DNA from: Pseudomonadota bacterium | GTDB lineage: Bacteria; Pseudomonadota; Gammaproteobacteria; GRL18 | Reading direction: 5' to 3' | Length of the DNA: 6,166 bases | Assembly (NCBI GenBank): GCA_030632745.1 | Contig: DAOVUE010000107.1 | Location: forward strand, 1-6,166 | Part shown: positions 1 to 6,166 of the stretch, one piece after another | Layout of the letters: every line of letters starts with the position of its first letter | How positions within the stretch are numbered: the first letter of the stretch is position 1 | Notes under the pieces: generated by a model | Database searches by the model: none | What the model saw: the letters and a program-made list of their open reading frames with translations, nothing else | Told to the model about the DNA's origin: nothing | Translations under genes and position numbers: made by a program

Positions 1-1
1 A

Positions 2-589
2 GACAGTGCCTCTTTTTTTCAGCAGCTGGATTTTTCTCATATTGACCAGATTCGCTATACTTTTTTTCCTGATGCTGCCAGGCAAAGCTTAAAACAACGC
101 AGCCGCTTGAAAAAAGGTCGTCTGACAGTTATTGCAGGAGTCATGCTGCTGCTTTTATTATCGGCTCCCTTTATTCAAAACAAGATTCGTTATAATAAAT
201 ATGAACAACGATATCTGGAATACAAAGAAAAGACCATAGAAGTCAGAAAAATGCGCGCTTCTGTGAATCAGTTTGAAGCGAAATGGGCACTGTTTCTTGA
301 GCATCCTCAGGTAGATGCTGCTGCTATTGTGGACAAGTTAAATAAAATCATCCCTAAAAACAGCTGGCTTACTGTTTTTGAACTAACAGACAATGAAGTT
401 GAAATTGAAGGCAACAGCCCGAATGCAGCGGGTATTCTGGAAGTGATATCTAAACAGGCAGAATTTGATGATGTTGCCTTTAATCAAAGAACCCGTTCTG
501 AACGGGGTAAAAATGAGCATTTTGGTATCAGCTTTCGCATGAAGAACAATGATATAGAAGCTTATCGCGATAAGTTCTTCTCGGATTAG
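2..589 (+). CDS. gspL: T2SS inner-membrane platform protein GspL, C-terminal part (5' end outside window)
   Basis: The frame is open from base 2, so the gene starts upstream. The TTG at 107 is only an internal codon. About 195 residues are visible. The first ~40 are the end of the cytoplasmic part, finishing in a basic stretch (KQRSRLKKGR). A transmembrane helix follows at 122-175 (LTVIAGVMLLLLLSAPFI), then a charged, probably coiled-coil segment. The last ~90 residues form a small alpha/beta domain with the PilN/GspL pattern: a helix ending in LNKIIP, then SWLTVFEL, VEIEGNSPNAAGILEVI and a final strand GISFRM. In the T2SS, GspL joins the GspE ATPase on the cytoplasmic side to GspM and the pseudopilus on the periplasmic side. 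The missing N-terminal part should be the actin-like GspE-binding domain. The downstream gspM, gspE, gspF and gspD support the call. A general PilN-type protein of a related pilus system is the alternative. Confidence 0.8.
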   Translation, partial: DSASFFQQLDFSHIDQIRYTFFPDAARQSLKQRSRLKKGRLTVIAGVMLLLLLSAPFIQNKIRYNKYEQRYLEYKEKTIEVRKMRASVNQFEAKWALFLEHPQVDAAAIVDKLNKIIPKNSWLTVFELTDNEVEIEGNSPNAAGILEVISKQAEFDDVAFNQRTRSERGKNEHFGISFRMKNNDIEAYRDKFFSD

Positions 590-598
590 TAATAGTAA
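587..598 (+). other. Four consecutive in-frame stop codons ending gspL
   Basis: The gspL frame ends with TAG TAA TAG TAA in a row. The stops lie directly before the two candidate ATGs of gspM. They close the frame that gspL shares with gspM, so gspL cannot run on into gspM by readthrough. Confidence 0.85.
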
Positions 599-599
599 A

Positions 600-1168
600 A
601 TGAATGCAAAAGAAAAAAATTACTGTTTGTTTTTATAGCTATTCTTGCAGTAGGTGTGGTTGCACAAGGGATTCCTTTTGCACTTAAATCTTATGATGAA
701 GGTGTTGACTCTATTGATACTTTCAGAGGTAAAAGAAAACGCCTTAAAAAGCTGCTGGCTCGCAGCGATTACTGGAAAGCTGAGTTTGACAAAACCAATC
801 AAAAGCAGCAGCAGCTGGAACAGTTGCTTTATGTCGGGCAATCACCGGATCTGATGGCCGGACGTGTACAGTCTACATTGAAAACATTGACTAAAAACAG
901 TCAGATAAAAGTAGATTCCATGAGTCTGCCAGATTTACAACAATACGATGACTGGCTATTAATTACTCAGTCTATGACGTTTAAAGCCAGTGCTGTTGCT
1001 TTGATGAAGCTATTAGCATTAATAAAAAAAGCACAGCCGCAATTAATTGTCACTGATCTGCAGGTTCGTTCCCGGCGCACTAGTTTAAGTTGTACACTTA
1101 AAGTGGTTGCCTTCAGTCGCCTTAATCAGGAAGACAGCAGCAACGGGGGGACAATAAATGGAACTTGA
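600..1168 (+). CDS. gspM: T2SS protein GspM, subtype b (PilO-like), with an unresolved start or frameshift at 613-619
   Basis: The main frame ends at TGA 1166-1168. It encodes an N-terminal membrane anchor (LLFVFIAILAVGVVAQGIPFAL, 620-685), a charged coiled coil (about 715-825), and a C-terminal domain with the GspMb pattern: a YVGQSPDLMAGRVQ segment, DWLLITQSMTFKASAVALMKLL, and QLIVTDLQVRSR followed by a closing strand. GspM is a bitopic inner-membrane protein that pairs with GspL. The first standard in-frame start is GTG 656, giving 170 residues, but it would cut off most of the anchor. ATG 600 and ATG 604 lie in the other two frames, and joining either to the anchor needs a one-base shift at the A7 run (613-619). 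With the shift the protein is about 190 residues, normal for the family. The 3' end overlaps gspE by 11 bases. The family call is fairly secure; the start is not. Confidence 0.75.
614..620 (+). other. Candidate slippery heptamer A-AAA-AAT at the start of gspM
   Basis: Read from ATG 600, the codons run GAA AAA AAT, so the bases form an X-XXY-YYZ heptamer in the zero frame. A -1 slip here continues with TTA CTG TTT GTT, which is the gspM membrane anchor. Without a slip, translation stops at TAG 636-638 after 12 codons. A7 runs are also known sites of RNA polymerase slippage. No clear downstream stem-loop and no upstream stimulatory Shine-Dalgarno sequence were found. A sequencing or assembly error, or a real one-base mutation, would look the same. 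Confidence 0.4.
1145..1150 (+). promoter_or_regulatory. Ribosome binding site of gspE inside the end of gspM
   Basis: A G6 run lies 7 bases upstream of ATG 1158, within the last codons of gspM. It can pair with the CCUCC of 16S rRNA, using one wobble pair. A TAA in the gspE frame directly precedes the ATG (1155-1157), which fixes the gspE start. Confidence 0.6.
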
Positions 1169-2603
1169 TTTAGCCATTTTCTCATCATTGCTGGTGCCGT
1201 CTAATATCGCTCCGGAAAAAGATTTTTTTGACACGGGAAAGCTATTCTATCTGGCCTCACCGAAGCCGGATCTGAGAGCCCGGATTCGTTATACCATGGG
1301 ACAAAATATCCAGTTTGAGTCTGCTTCTGAAGATGATATTTCGGGGCTGATTAAACACTGGCGGGCAGAATTAGCCCCTGATTTAGGGGAAGAACAGGTA
1401 CAGGAAGCTGAATTTAATGAGGAGGATTTAAAAGATCTGTCTTCTGATGCACCGGTCATTCGCCTGGTGAATCATTTATTTGAGCGCGTAATGGATTTAA
1501 ACGCCAGTGATATTCATTTTGAGCCTGAAGAACATAGCTTTAATATACGTTGTCGCGTGGACGGAATTATGCAGCAGATAGAAACGCTGCCGGTGAGTGC
1601 ACAGCCGCCGGTGACCTCACGACTGAAATTAATGGCCAAACTGGATATTGGTGAAAAAAGGTTACCTCAGGATGGCCGTATAGAATATACTCTCGGGAAA
1701 AAGAAGATTGATATGCGGGTATCAACTTTGCCCGGAGTTCATGGTGAGTCAGTGGTACTGCGTATCCTGGATCGCAGTGATATCCTGGTTGATCTGGAAC
1801 AGCTGGGCATGCCGCCTCAGGTATTAAAAGACTGGCAGAAAATGATTCGTCAACCGCACGGCATGATTTTGGTTACGGGACCTACAGGTAGTGGTAAAAC
1901 CACAACTTTATACGGCACGTTGGAAAAAATCAGCAGTAAACAGCAAAAAATGATCACCGTGGAAGATCCGGTTGAATATCAACTGGAAGGGATTACCCAG
2001 ATCCAGGTCAATAGTAAAATTGGTTTGAATTTTGCGTCAGGACTGCGCTCAATAGTACGTCAGGATCCCGATGTGATCATGATTGGTGAGATACGTGATC
2101 AGGAAACCGCATCGATTGCTATTGAGTCTGCGCTGACAGGACACCTGGTTTTTTCAACCTTACACACCAATGATGCGGCGGGAGCTATTAGTCGCCTGCA
2201 GGATATGGGAGTTGAACCGTATTTAATCAGTTCAAGTATGCTGGCCATTCAGGCGCAGCGTTTGGTGCGGGAAATTTGTCCAAAATGTACCACAGAGTAT
2301 AAAATGACCGATGTTGAAGCAAAATTATTAGATATTGAAGTGGATGAAATAGCTCTTATTCGTAAAGGAGAAGGCTGTAACCATTGTGGCGGGACAGGAT
2401 ATCGTGGACGTATTGGACTTTATGAGCTATTAATTATTAGTGATGATATTCGCCACTTAATTAATACCGGTGCTGATTCGAATGATATTCGGGAAAAAGC
2501 AGTAGCACAAGGCATGTTGACGCTCAGACAGGATGCTCTGTCAAAACTAGCCGCCGGAGTGACAAGCGTTGAAGAAGTGGTCAGGGTAACCAGAGTTTCA
2601 TGA
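1158..2603 (+). CDS. gspE: T2SS assembly ATPase GspE
   Basis: This 481-residue protein is a GspE/PulE-family hexameric ATPase that powers pseudopilus assembly at the cytoplasmic face of the inner membrane. Residues 1 to about 75 form the N-terminal domain expected to bind GspL. The N2 domain contains ASDIHFEP (116-123), RVDG with arginine 133, and LPQDGR (169-174). The ATPase core shows Walker A GPTGSGKT (241-248, lysine 247), the Asp box ITVEDPVEY (around 269-271), Walker B DPDVIMIGEIRD (303-314, glutamate 311), and the His box GHLVFSTLHTND (histidines 329 and 336). A zinc-binding tetracysteine insert is complete: C374-x2-C377 and C407-x2-C410. This insert is typical of GspE and several pilus ATPases. 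Nothing catalytic is missing. The gene overlaps gspM by 11 bases and gspF by 4, so translation is probably coupled. A PilB-type pilus ATPase is less likely given the neighbours. Confidence 0.95.
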   Translation: MELDLAIFSSLLVPSNIAPEKDFFDTGKLFYLASPKPDLRARIRYTMGQNIQFESASEDDISGLIKHWRAELAPDLGEEQVQEAEFNEEDLKDLSSDAPVIRLVNHLFERVMDLNASDIHFEPEEHSFNIRCRVDGIMQQIETLPVSAQPPVTSRLKLMAKLDIGEKRLPQDGRIEYTLGKKKIDMRVSTLPGVHGESVVLRILDRSDILVDLEQLGMPPQVLKDWQKMIRQPHGMILVTGPTGSGKTTTLYGTLEKISSKQQKMITVEDPVEYQLEGITQIQVNSKIGLNFASGLRSIVRQDPDVIMIGEIRDQETASIAIESALTGHLVFSTLHTNDAAGAISRLQDMGVEPYLISSSMLAIQAQRLVREICPKCTTEYKMTDVEAKLLDIEVDEIALIRKGEGCNHCGGTGYRGRIGLYELLIISDDIRHLINTGADSNDIREKAVAQGMLTLRQDALSKLAAGVTSVEEVVRVTRVS

Positions 2604-3808
2604 GTCTCAGCTACTATGATTTTCAGGCTTATAATGAACAGGGTTCACTGGAAAAAGGTCAGCTCAGTGCAGAGAATGAGCAGGAAGTTGTTAATGTTCT
2701 AAAGGGCAAAAAACTTCTGCCCATTAAAATTAGTCTGTCGCAGCAGCAGTCTCAGTCCGGTAGTCAGAAAAAGGGTATTTCCCGCTCGGAATTGATTGAC
2801 TTTACGCAGGGATTGACTACCCTGATGGATGCTCAGATGCCGATTGACAAGGCATTGTTCCTGTTGGAAGGGCTCTCAGAATCTGCTTCCACCCGACAAT
2901 TAATCGAAGCTATTCGACGGGATGTAAAAGAAGGCAAAACTCTGGCTCAGGCACTGGAAGCCAGAGAGAATGTTTTTTCGGTTATGTATATTAGTATTAT
3001 CAGAGCTGGTGAAGAAGCGGGGATATTAAATCAATTATTACCCTCTCTGGAACGTTTTATGGTGGATGCAGAAGAAACACGACGCCATATTGTGGGGGCA
3101 ATGGCCTATCCCTCGGTATTATTTGTTGTGGGTATTGCATCGATAGTGTTGATGTTAGCCTTTGTGGTTCCGCAATTTGCCACGTTGTTCGACGATGCAG
3201 GTACAAAAGTACCTCCTTCTGCTGCTTTTTTGTTATCATTAAGTGAATGGATGCAAAGTTATGGCTGGACCTTGCTGTTGATACCCGTTGGTCTTTATTC
3301 AGCATGGAAATGGTGGGGCAGCAGCAGGGAAAATAAACGTCACCGTGACAGTTTTTTATTGAAACTGCCTATTTTTGGTAAACTCCTGCTGTATAAGAAT
3401 AGTGCAAATTTTGCCAGAACACTGGGTTCCCTGTTGTCAGCAGGTATCCCGCTATTACGTGGTTTGCAAATCACACGCGGTGTGATAGAAAATACCCGCT
3501 TAGTTGATGAATTAAAAGCAGTAGAGGAAGAAGTACAGGCAGGTGTTGCATTAGGCAAGGCTCTGGATAATCGAAAAATTTTTCCTGTGCTATTATATAA
3601 ATTAATCAGTGTGGGCGAAGAATCAGGCCGTACTGCCAGTATCTTAGAACAATTAGCTGTAACGTTTGACAGCTATGTAAAAAATTTAATTGCCCGCTTA
3701 GTGTCATTAATTGAACCAATACTTATTTTATTTTTAGGTATTATGGTGGGTGGAATCGTAATTACCATGTTATTGGCCGTCTTTAGCATTAATGATGTGG
3801 CTATGTAA
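2600..3808 (+). CDS. gspF: T2SS inner-membrane platform protein GspF
   Basis: This 402-residue protein has the normal length and layout of GspF/PilC. A small N-terminal segment (YYDFQAYNEQG, 5-15) is followed by two copies of the T2SSF domain, about residues 65-190 and 270-390. The repeat is visible as RAGEEAGILNQLLPSLE (135-151) and VGEESGRTASILEQLA (338-353). Three membrane helices are seen: about 172-192, 222-239 and 368-395. GspF is the polytopic centre of the inner-membrane platform and contacts the GspE ATPase, GspL and the pseudopilus base. The start ATG overlaps the gspE stop in an ATGA, and the nearest Shine-Dalgarno-like bases are weak (AGGG at 2583-2586), so coupling to gspE is likely. 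A PilC-like pilus protein would look similar; the adjacent secretin with N0-N3 domains favours the T2SS. Confidence 0.94.
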   Translation: MSLSYYDFQAYNEQGSLEKGQLSAENEQEVVNVLKGKKLLPIKISLSQQQSQSGSQKKGISRSELIDFTQGLTTLMDAQMPIDKALFLLEGLSESASTRQLIEAIRRDVKEGKTLAQALEARENVFSVMYISIIRAGEEAGILNQLLPSLERFMVDAEETRRHIVGAMAYPSVLFVVGIASIVLMLAFVVPQFATLFDDAGTKVPPSAAFLLSLSEWMQSYGWTLLLIPVGLYSAWKWWGSSRENKRHRDSFLLKLPIFGKLLLYKNSANFARTLGSLLSAGIPLLRGLQITRGVIENTRLVDELKAVEEEVQAGVALGKALDNRKIFPVLLYKLISVGEESGRTASILEQLAVTFDSYVKNLIARLVSLIEPILILFLGIMVGGIVITMLLAVFSINDVAM

Positions 3809-3862
3809 GGTAAGAGCCTTCAGCAAACATTAAAAGCACTCAAAAAAAGAGAGTTTAACGTT
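3809..3862 (+). other. gspF-gspD intergenic gap, 54 bases, no terminator seen
   Basis: This is the longest non-coding stretch in the window. It has an A7 run (3842-3848) flanked by CTC and GAG, too short a stem to be a terminator. AGAGAG at 3848-3853 is a weak Shine-Dalgarno sequence 9 bases before GTG 3863. The gap is a whole number of codons (18) with no stop, so gspF and gspD are in one frame separated only by the gspF TAA. Transcription probably continues from gspF into gspD. Confidence 0.6.
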
Positions 3863-6166
3863 GTGAAAAATAATGAAATAAAAACTAAAAAACTTTCAGT
3901 TAATAGCCCGGGAAAACAGTTTAAGTCTGTCTTGCTGCTTGCTGTATTTTTTTTAGCCTCATGTCAGACAACGTCTGAGCAGGAAGAGTTGTCACAGGCC
4001 GATCAAAATACACAAGGACAGTATGAAGTTCAGCAGACTGAGTCTTTCCTGACGCAGAATCAGGAACAAAGAAATCAACATGCACTGGATGCAGGCAATA
4101 AACTTAAAAGCACTGATACAGGCAATGTTCAAGCTGATTATTCACAATCCAGAGCACCTATGTCTGCAGGGACAAAAAAGCGTCTGAAAGCTCATGCTCA
4201 GGAGCTGAATAACCGTGGTTCAATTCCAGAAATTAATTATCAGGCCCCTGATGCACCTGCTTTAAAAATCATATCAGATCCACAGCAGGGAAGTGATGCA
4301 CCCGTAGCGATCAAATTAGATTATGAGCAGGTTGAGATACGTCAGATTCTGGAAGAGTTTGCTGATTCTCTTGATATGTCAATTATTATTGATCCGAGTA
4401 TTTCGGGCAGTGTGACGATGCGTACGGCACCTAATGCCTCTTTGAGTAAAGAGGATCTCTGGACTCTATTACAGATGATTCTCAGTGAAGCCGGGGTGGT
4501 TCTGGAACGGCGGGGTGAAATTTTTCATGCCAAGCGGTCACCGCAATTATTACCCTCAACCATTGGCCGTGCCTCAATTTTAGATACCACAGATGCTTCC
4601 CGTGTGATGCAGATTACACCCTTAAAGCATATTTCTATTGAAGCTGCGATGACTGTTTTAAAACCCATTGCCGGTCCAAAAGGCGGTCTTGTTCCAGTGC
4701 CTAGTCTTAATACCTTATTAATTGTTGACAGACCGGAACTGATTAAACGTTTTAATGGCTTATTATCTATAATTGACAGTGATCCGTTTAAAAATCGCGG
4801 CATTCAACTGTATAAAATAAGACAGGCGGAAGCAAAAGATGTAGCCAAAGAACTTGAGGATATTCTCAAGCTCATTGAAGGCAATAAACCTGCTTATCAG
4901 GTAATGGGTCTGGAACGTATTAATGCACTGTTAGTGGTCGCTCCCCCGGGGCGTGGATTTAAAGACGTGAGTCGCTGGGTCGATATTCTGGATGCAGGTG
5001 CAGATGAAGCACTTGTCGAGCAGATCTTTATTTATAAATGTAAAAGTTTAAAAGCAACGGCTTTGGCCGGCACATTAAATGCTATCTTTCAGCAGGAAGA
5101 TCCCACGATAGAGAAACCGCAAGAGGAAGCAAATGATAATCCGTTTGAGTTTAAAACAGTCACAAAAGAATCCTTATCCAGCGGGGCTGCAGCTAAACGG
5201 GCGATTGATAAAGAGAAGGGCGTAACGGCACCCGTTAAAAACAATAGAAAAAGTTCTGGTGAAGCGGGGTCCGCCGATATTAGGGTAACGATAGTGGCAG
5301 ATGAGGACAGTAATACATTATTGATACGCACCACAGCCAAAGATTATAAACAGTTACTGGCAACCATTAGAGTGCTGGATATCATTCCTCTGCAGGTATT
5401 GATTAATGTAGTCATTGCTCAGGTGACTTTAACCGATGCACAGCAGTTCGGAATTGACTGGGCTTATTTAGGATCAGGTCGCTCAACCTATCAAACTAAT
5501 TTTGGTCAGGCACAAGCCGTGGGTGATTCAGGCGATCCTTTAGGACTGATTCTTAATCGTATAACCAGTAACTGGAGAATAACACTGAATGCTCTGGCTA
5601 AAGAAAGCGATGTTAATATTTTATCCAGGCCTTCCTTATTGATTACCAATAACCAGGAAGGCGTGATTAATGTGGGTAAAGAGGTGCCGGTAGAAACGTC
5701 TAATACTACTAATACCAACTCAACCGATATTATTGGCGGCACCAATATTACACAGCAGATTGCCTATCGTAAAACAGGTATTGAATTGACTGTGACGCCG
5801 CAGATCAATGAAGACGGTATGGTGACTATGGTTATTAAACAGGGATTATCCGCTATTGAAGGACAGACTAGCGGTGGTGATACAGGCCTGAATCCTACCT
5901 TCACAAATCAGGAAATCAATACCACTGTAATTGTAAGAGATAAAGAGACTATTATCCTGGGCGGTTTGATTGAGTCCATTGAAGTCGATGGTGAATCGGG
6001 TGTGCCGATATTAAAAGATGTGCCCCTCATGGGATATTTATTTAAGAATCAGGGGAGCCAGGTTGAACGTCGGGAGTTGATTTTAATTATTTCAACCAAT
6101 ATATTAAATGCAAATGATAATTATGATGACTTTAATAATGCCTTTAAGGATCGCTATTATGCCGCT
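3863..6166 (+). CDS. gspD: T2SS outer-membrane secretin GspD, lipoprotein type (3' end outside window)
   Basis: The frame runs 768 codons to the window end without a stop. GTG 3863 is the only standard start between the gspF stop and the signal peptide. A basic n-region and a hydrophobic core lead to the lipobox LASC, with cysteine 34 as the lipidation site and glutamine at +2, fitting outer-membrane sorting. Residues 35-145 are a Gln/Ser/Asn-rich, probably disordered linker. The N0 domain covers about 146-225 (KLDYEQVEIRQILEEFADSL), N1 about 247-310, N2 about 313-385, and N3 about 386-505 with a charged insert at 411-470. The secretin beta-barrel covers about 506-745, with ILSRPSLLITNNQEG, VGKEVPVET, a Thr/Asn-rich gate loop (611-632) and the signature ETIILGGLIES...VPILKDVPLMGYLF (695-727). 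GspD forms the multimeric exit channel. The gene is nearly complete, since only residues after the barrel are missing. Lipid-anchored secretins such as HxcQ of Pseudomonas are precedents. Confidence 0.93.
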   Translation, partial: MKNNEIKTKKLSVNSPGKQFKSVLLLAVFFLASCQTTSEQEELSQADQNTQGQYEVQQTESFLTQNQEQRNQHALDAGNKLKSTDTGNVQADYSQSRAPMSAGTKKRLKAHAQELNNRGSIPEINYQAPDAPALKIISDPQQGSDAPVAIKLDYEQVEIRQILEEFADSLDMSIIIDPSISGSVTMRTAPNASLSKEDLWTLLQMILSEAGVVLERRGEIFHAKRSPQLLPSTIGRASILDTTDASRVMQITPLKHISIEAAMTVLKPIAGPKGGLVPVPSLNTLLIVDRPELIKRFNGLLSIIDSDPFKNRGIQLYKIRQAEAKDVAKELEDILKLIEGNKPAYQVMGLERINALLVVAPPGRGFKDVSRWVDILDAGADEALVEQIFIYKCKSLKATALAGTLNAIFQQEDPTIEKPQEEANDNPFEFKTVTKESLSSGAAAKRAIDKEKGVTAPVKNNRKSSGEAGSADIRVTIVADEDSNTLLIRTTAKDYKQLLATIRVLDIIPLQVLINVVIAQVTLTDAQQFGIDWAYLGSGRSTYQTNFGQAQAVGDSGDPLGLILNRITSNWRITLNALAKESDVNILSRPSLLITNNQEGVINVGKEVPVETSNTTNTNSTDIIGGTNITQQIAYRKTGIELTVTPQINEDGMVTMVIKQGLSAIEGQTSGGDTGLNPTFTNQEINTTVIVRDKETIILGGLIESIEVDGESGVPILKDVPLMGYLFKNQGSQVERRELILIISTNILNANDNYDDFNNAFKDRYYAA
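3962..3964 (+). other. Predicted lipidated cysteine of GspD (lipobox LASC)
   Basis: The TGT codon encodes cysteine 34, after a hydrophobic core VLLLAVFFLAS. The sequence L-A-S-C matches the lipobox pattern [LVI]-[ASTVI]-[GAS]-C cut by signal peptidase II. The following residues Q-T-T lack the aspartate at +2 that retains lipoproteins in the inner membrane. Confidence 0.75.

Noticed and set aside
107..589. Separate 160-residue gene starting at TTG 107
   Set aside because: The frame is open back to the window edge and the upstream residues read naturally into the membrane helix, so this is the end of a longer gene.
645..665. Stem-loop stimulating frameshift downstream of the A7 run
   Set aside because: Only a TGCA/TGCA pairing of four bases was found, too weak to support as a structural element.
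620..841. Minus-strand open frame opposite gspM
   Set aside because: It lies fully inside gspM, has no recognisable domain, and is a shadow of the + strand gene.
654..854. Plus-strand 66-residue frame in gspM
   Set aside because: It is an alternative frame of gspM, which has clear GspMb features in its own frame, and this one has none.
3057..3558. Two minus-strand open frames opposite gspF
   Set aside because: They overlap a well-conserved GspF and show no domain or start signal.
3835..3856. Possible terminator after gspF
   Set aside because: The CTC/GAG stem around the A7 run is only three or four pairs and no U-run follows, so it would not stop transcription.
3873..3875. ATG 3873 as the gspD start
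   Set aside because: It is out of frame with the secretin domains. GTG 3863 is in frame and precedes a complete signal peptide.
4525..5745. Three minus-strand open frames opposite gspD
   Set aside because: They overlap the conserved N1-N3 and secretin domains and have no family resemblance.

Overview
The window is an accessory-machinery operon, read entirely on the + strand, that encodes core parts of a type II secretion system (T2SS). Five genes follow each other with almost no spacing: the 3' part of a gspL-type gene (2-589), a gspM subtype b gene (about 600-1168), gspE (1158-2603), gspF (2600-3808) and a secretin gene gspD (3863 to the window end, no stop reached). The host is a Gram-negative bacterium, because an outer-membrane secretin is encoded. 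The protein style and a GC content of roughly 40-45% (estimated by eye on a few lines) suggest a proteobacterium, most likely gamma or a close relative. Genus cannot be told from this sequence.

How the parts fit together: GspE is the cytoplasmic ATPase. GspF is the inner-membrane platform protein. GspL and GspM are the single-pass platform proteins that connect the ATPase to the periplasmic side. GspD is the outer-membrane channel. Pseudopilin genes (gspG-K), a gspC and a prepilin peptidase are not in the window and presumably lie outside it. GspL has a PilN-like periplasmic domain and GspM is of the PilO-like subtype b, so the platform resembles that of type IV pili. The GspD is unusual in carrying a lipoprotein signal peptide and a long disordered linker before its N0 domain, which suggests an outer-membrane targeting route that does not need a separate pilotin.

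The oddest spot is the start of gspM (600-660). Its conserved transmembrane anchor is in the gspM frame, but no standard start codon is in that frame upstream of it. Two ATGs (600 and 604) lie in the other two frames, and all three frames meet at a run of seven A (613-619). Reading from ATG 600, this run forms an A-AAA-AAT heptamer in the right register for a -1 ribosomal slip. Either this is a one-base defect or sequencing error, or gspM is expressed through slippage.

No RNA genes, mobile elements, CRISPR arrays, promoters or convincing terminators were seen. The only non-coding stretches are about 10 bases (590-599) and 54 bases (3809-3862).
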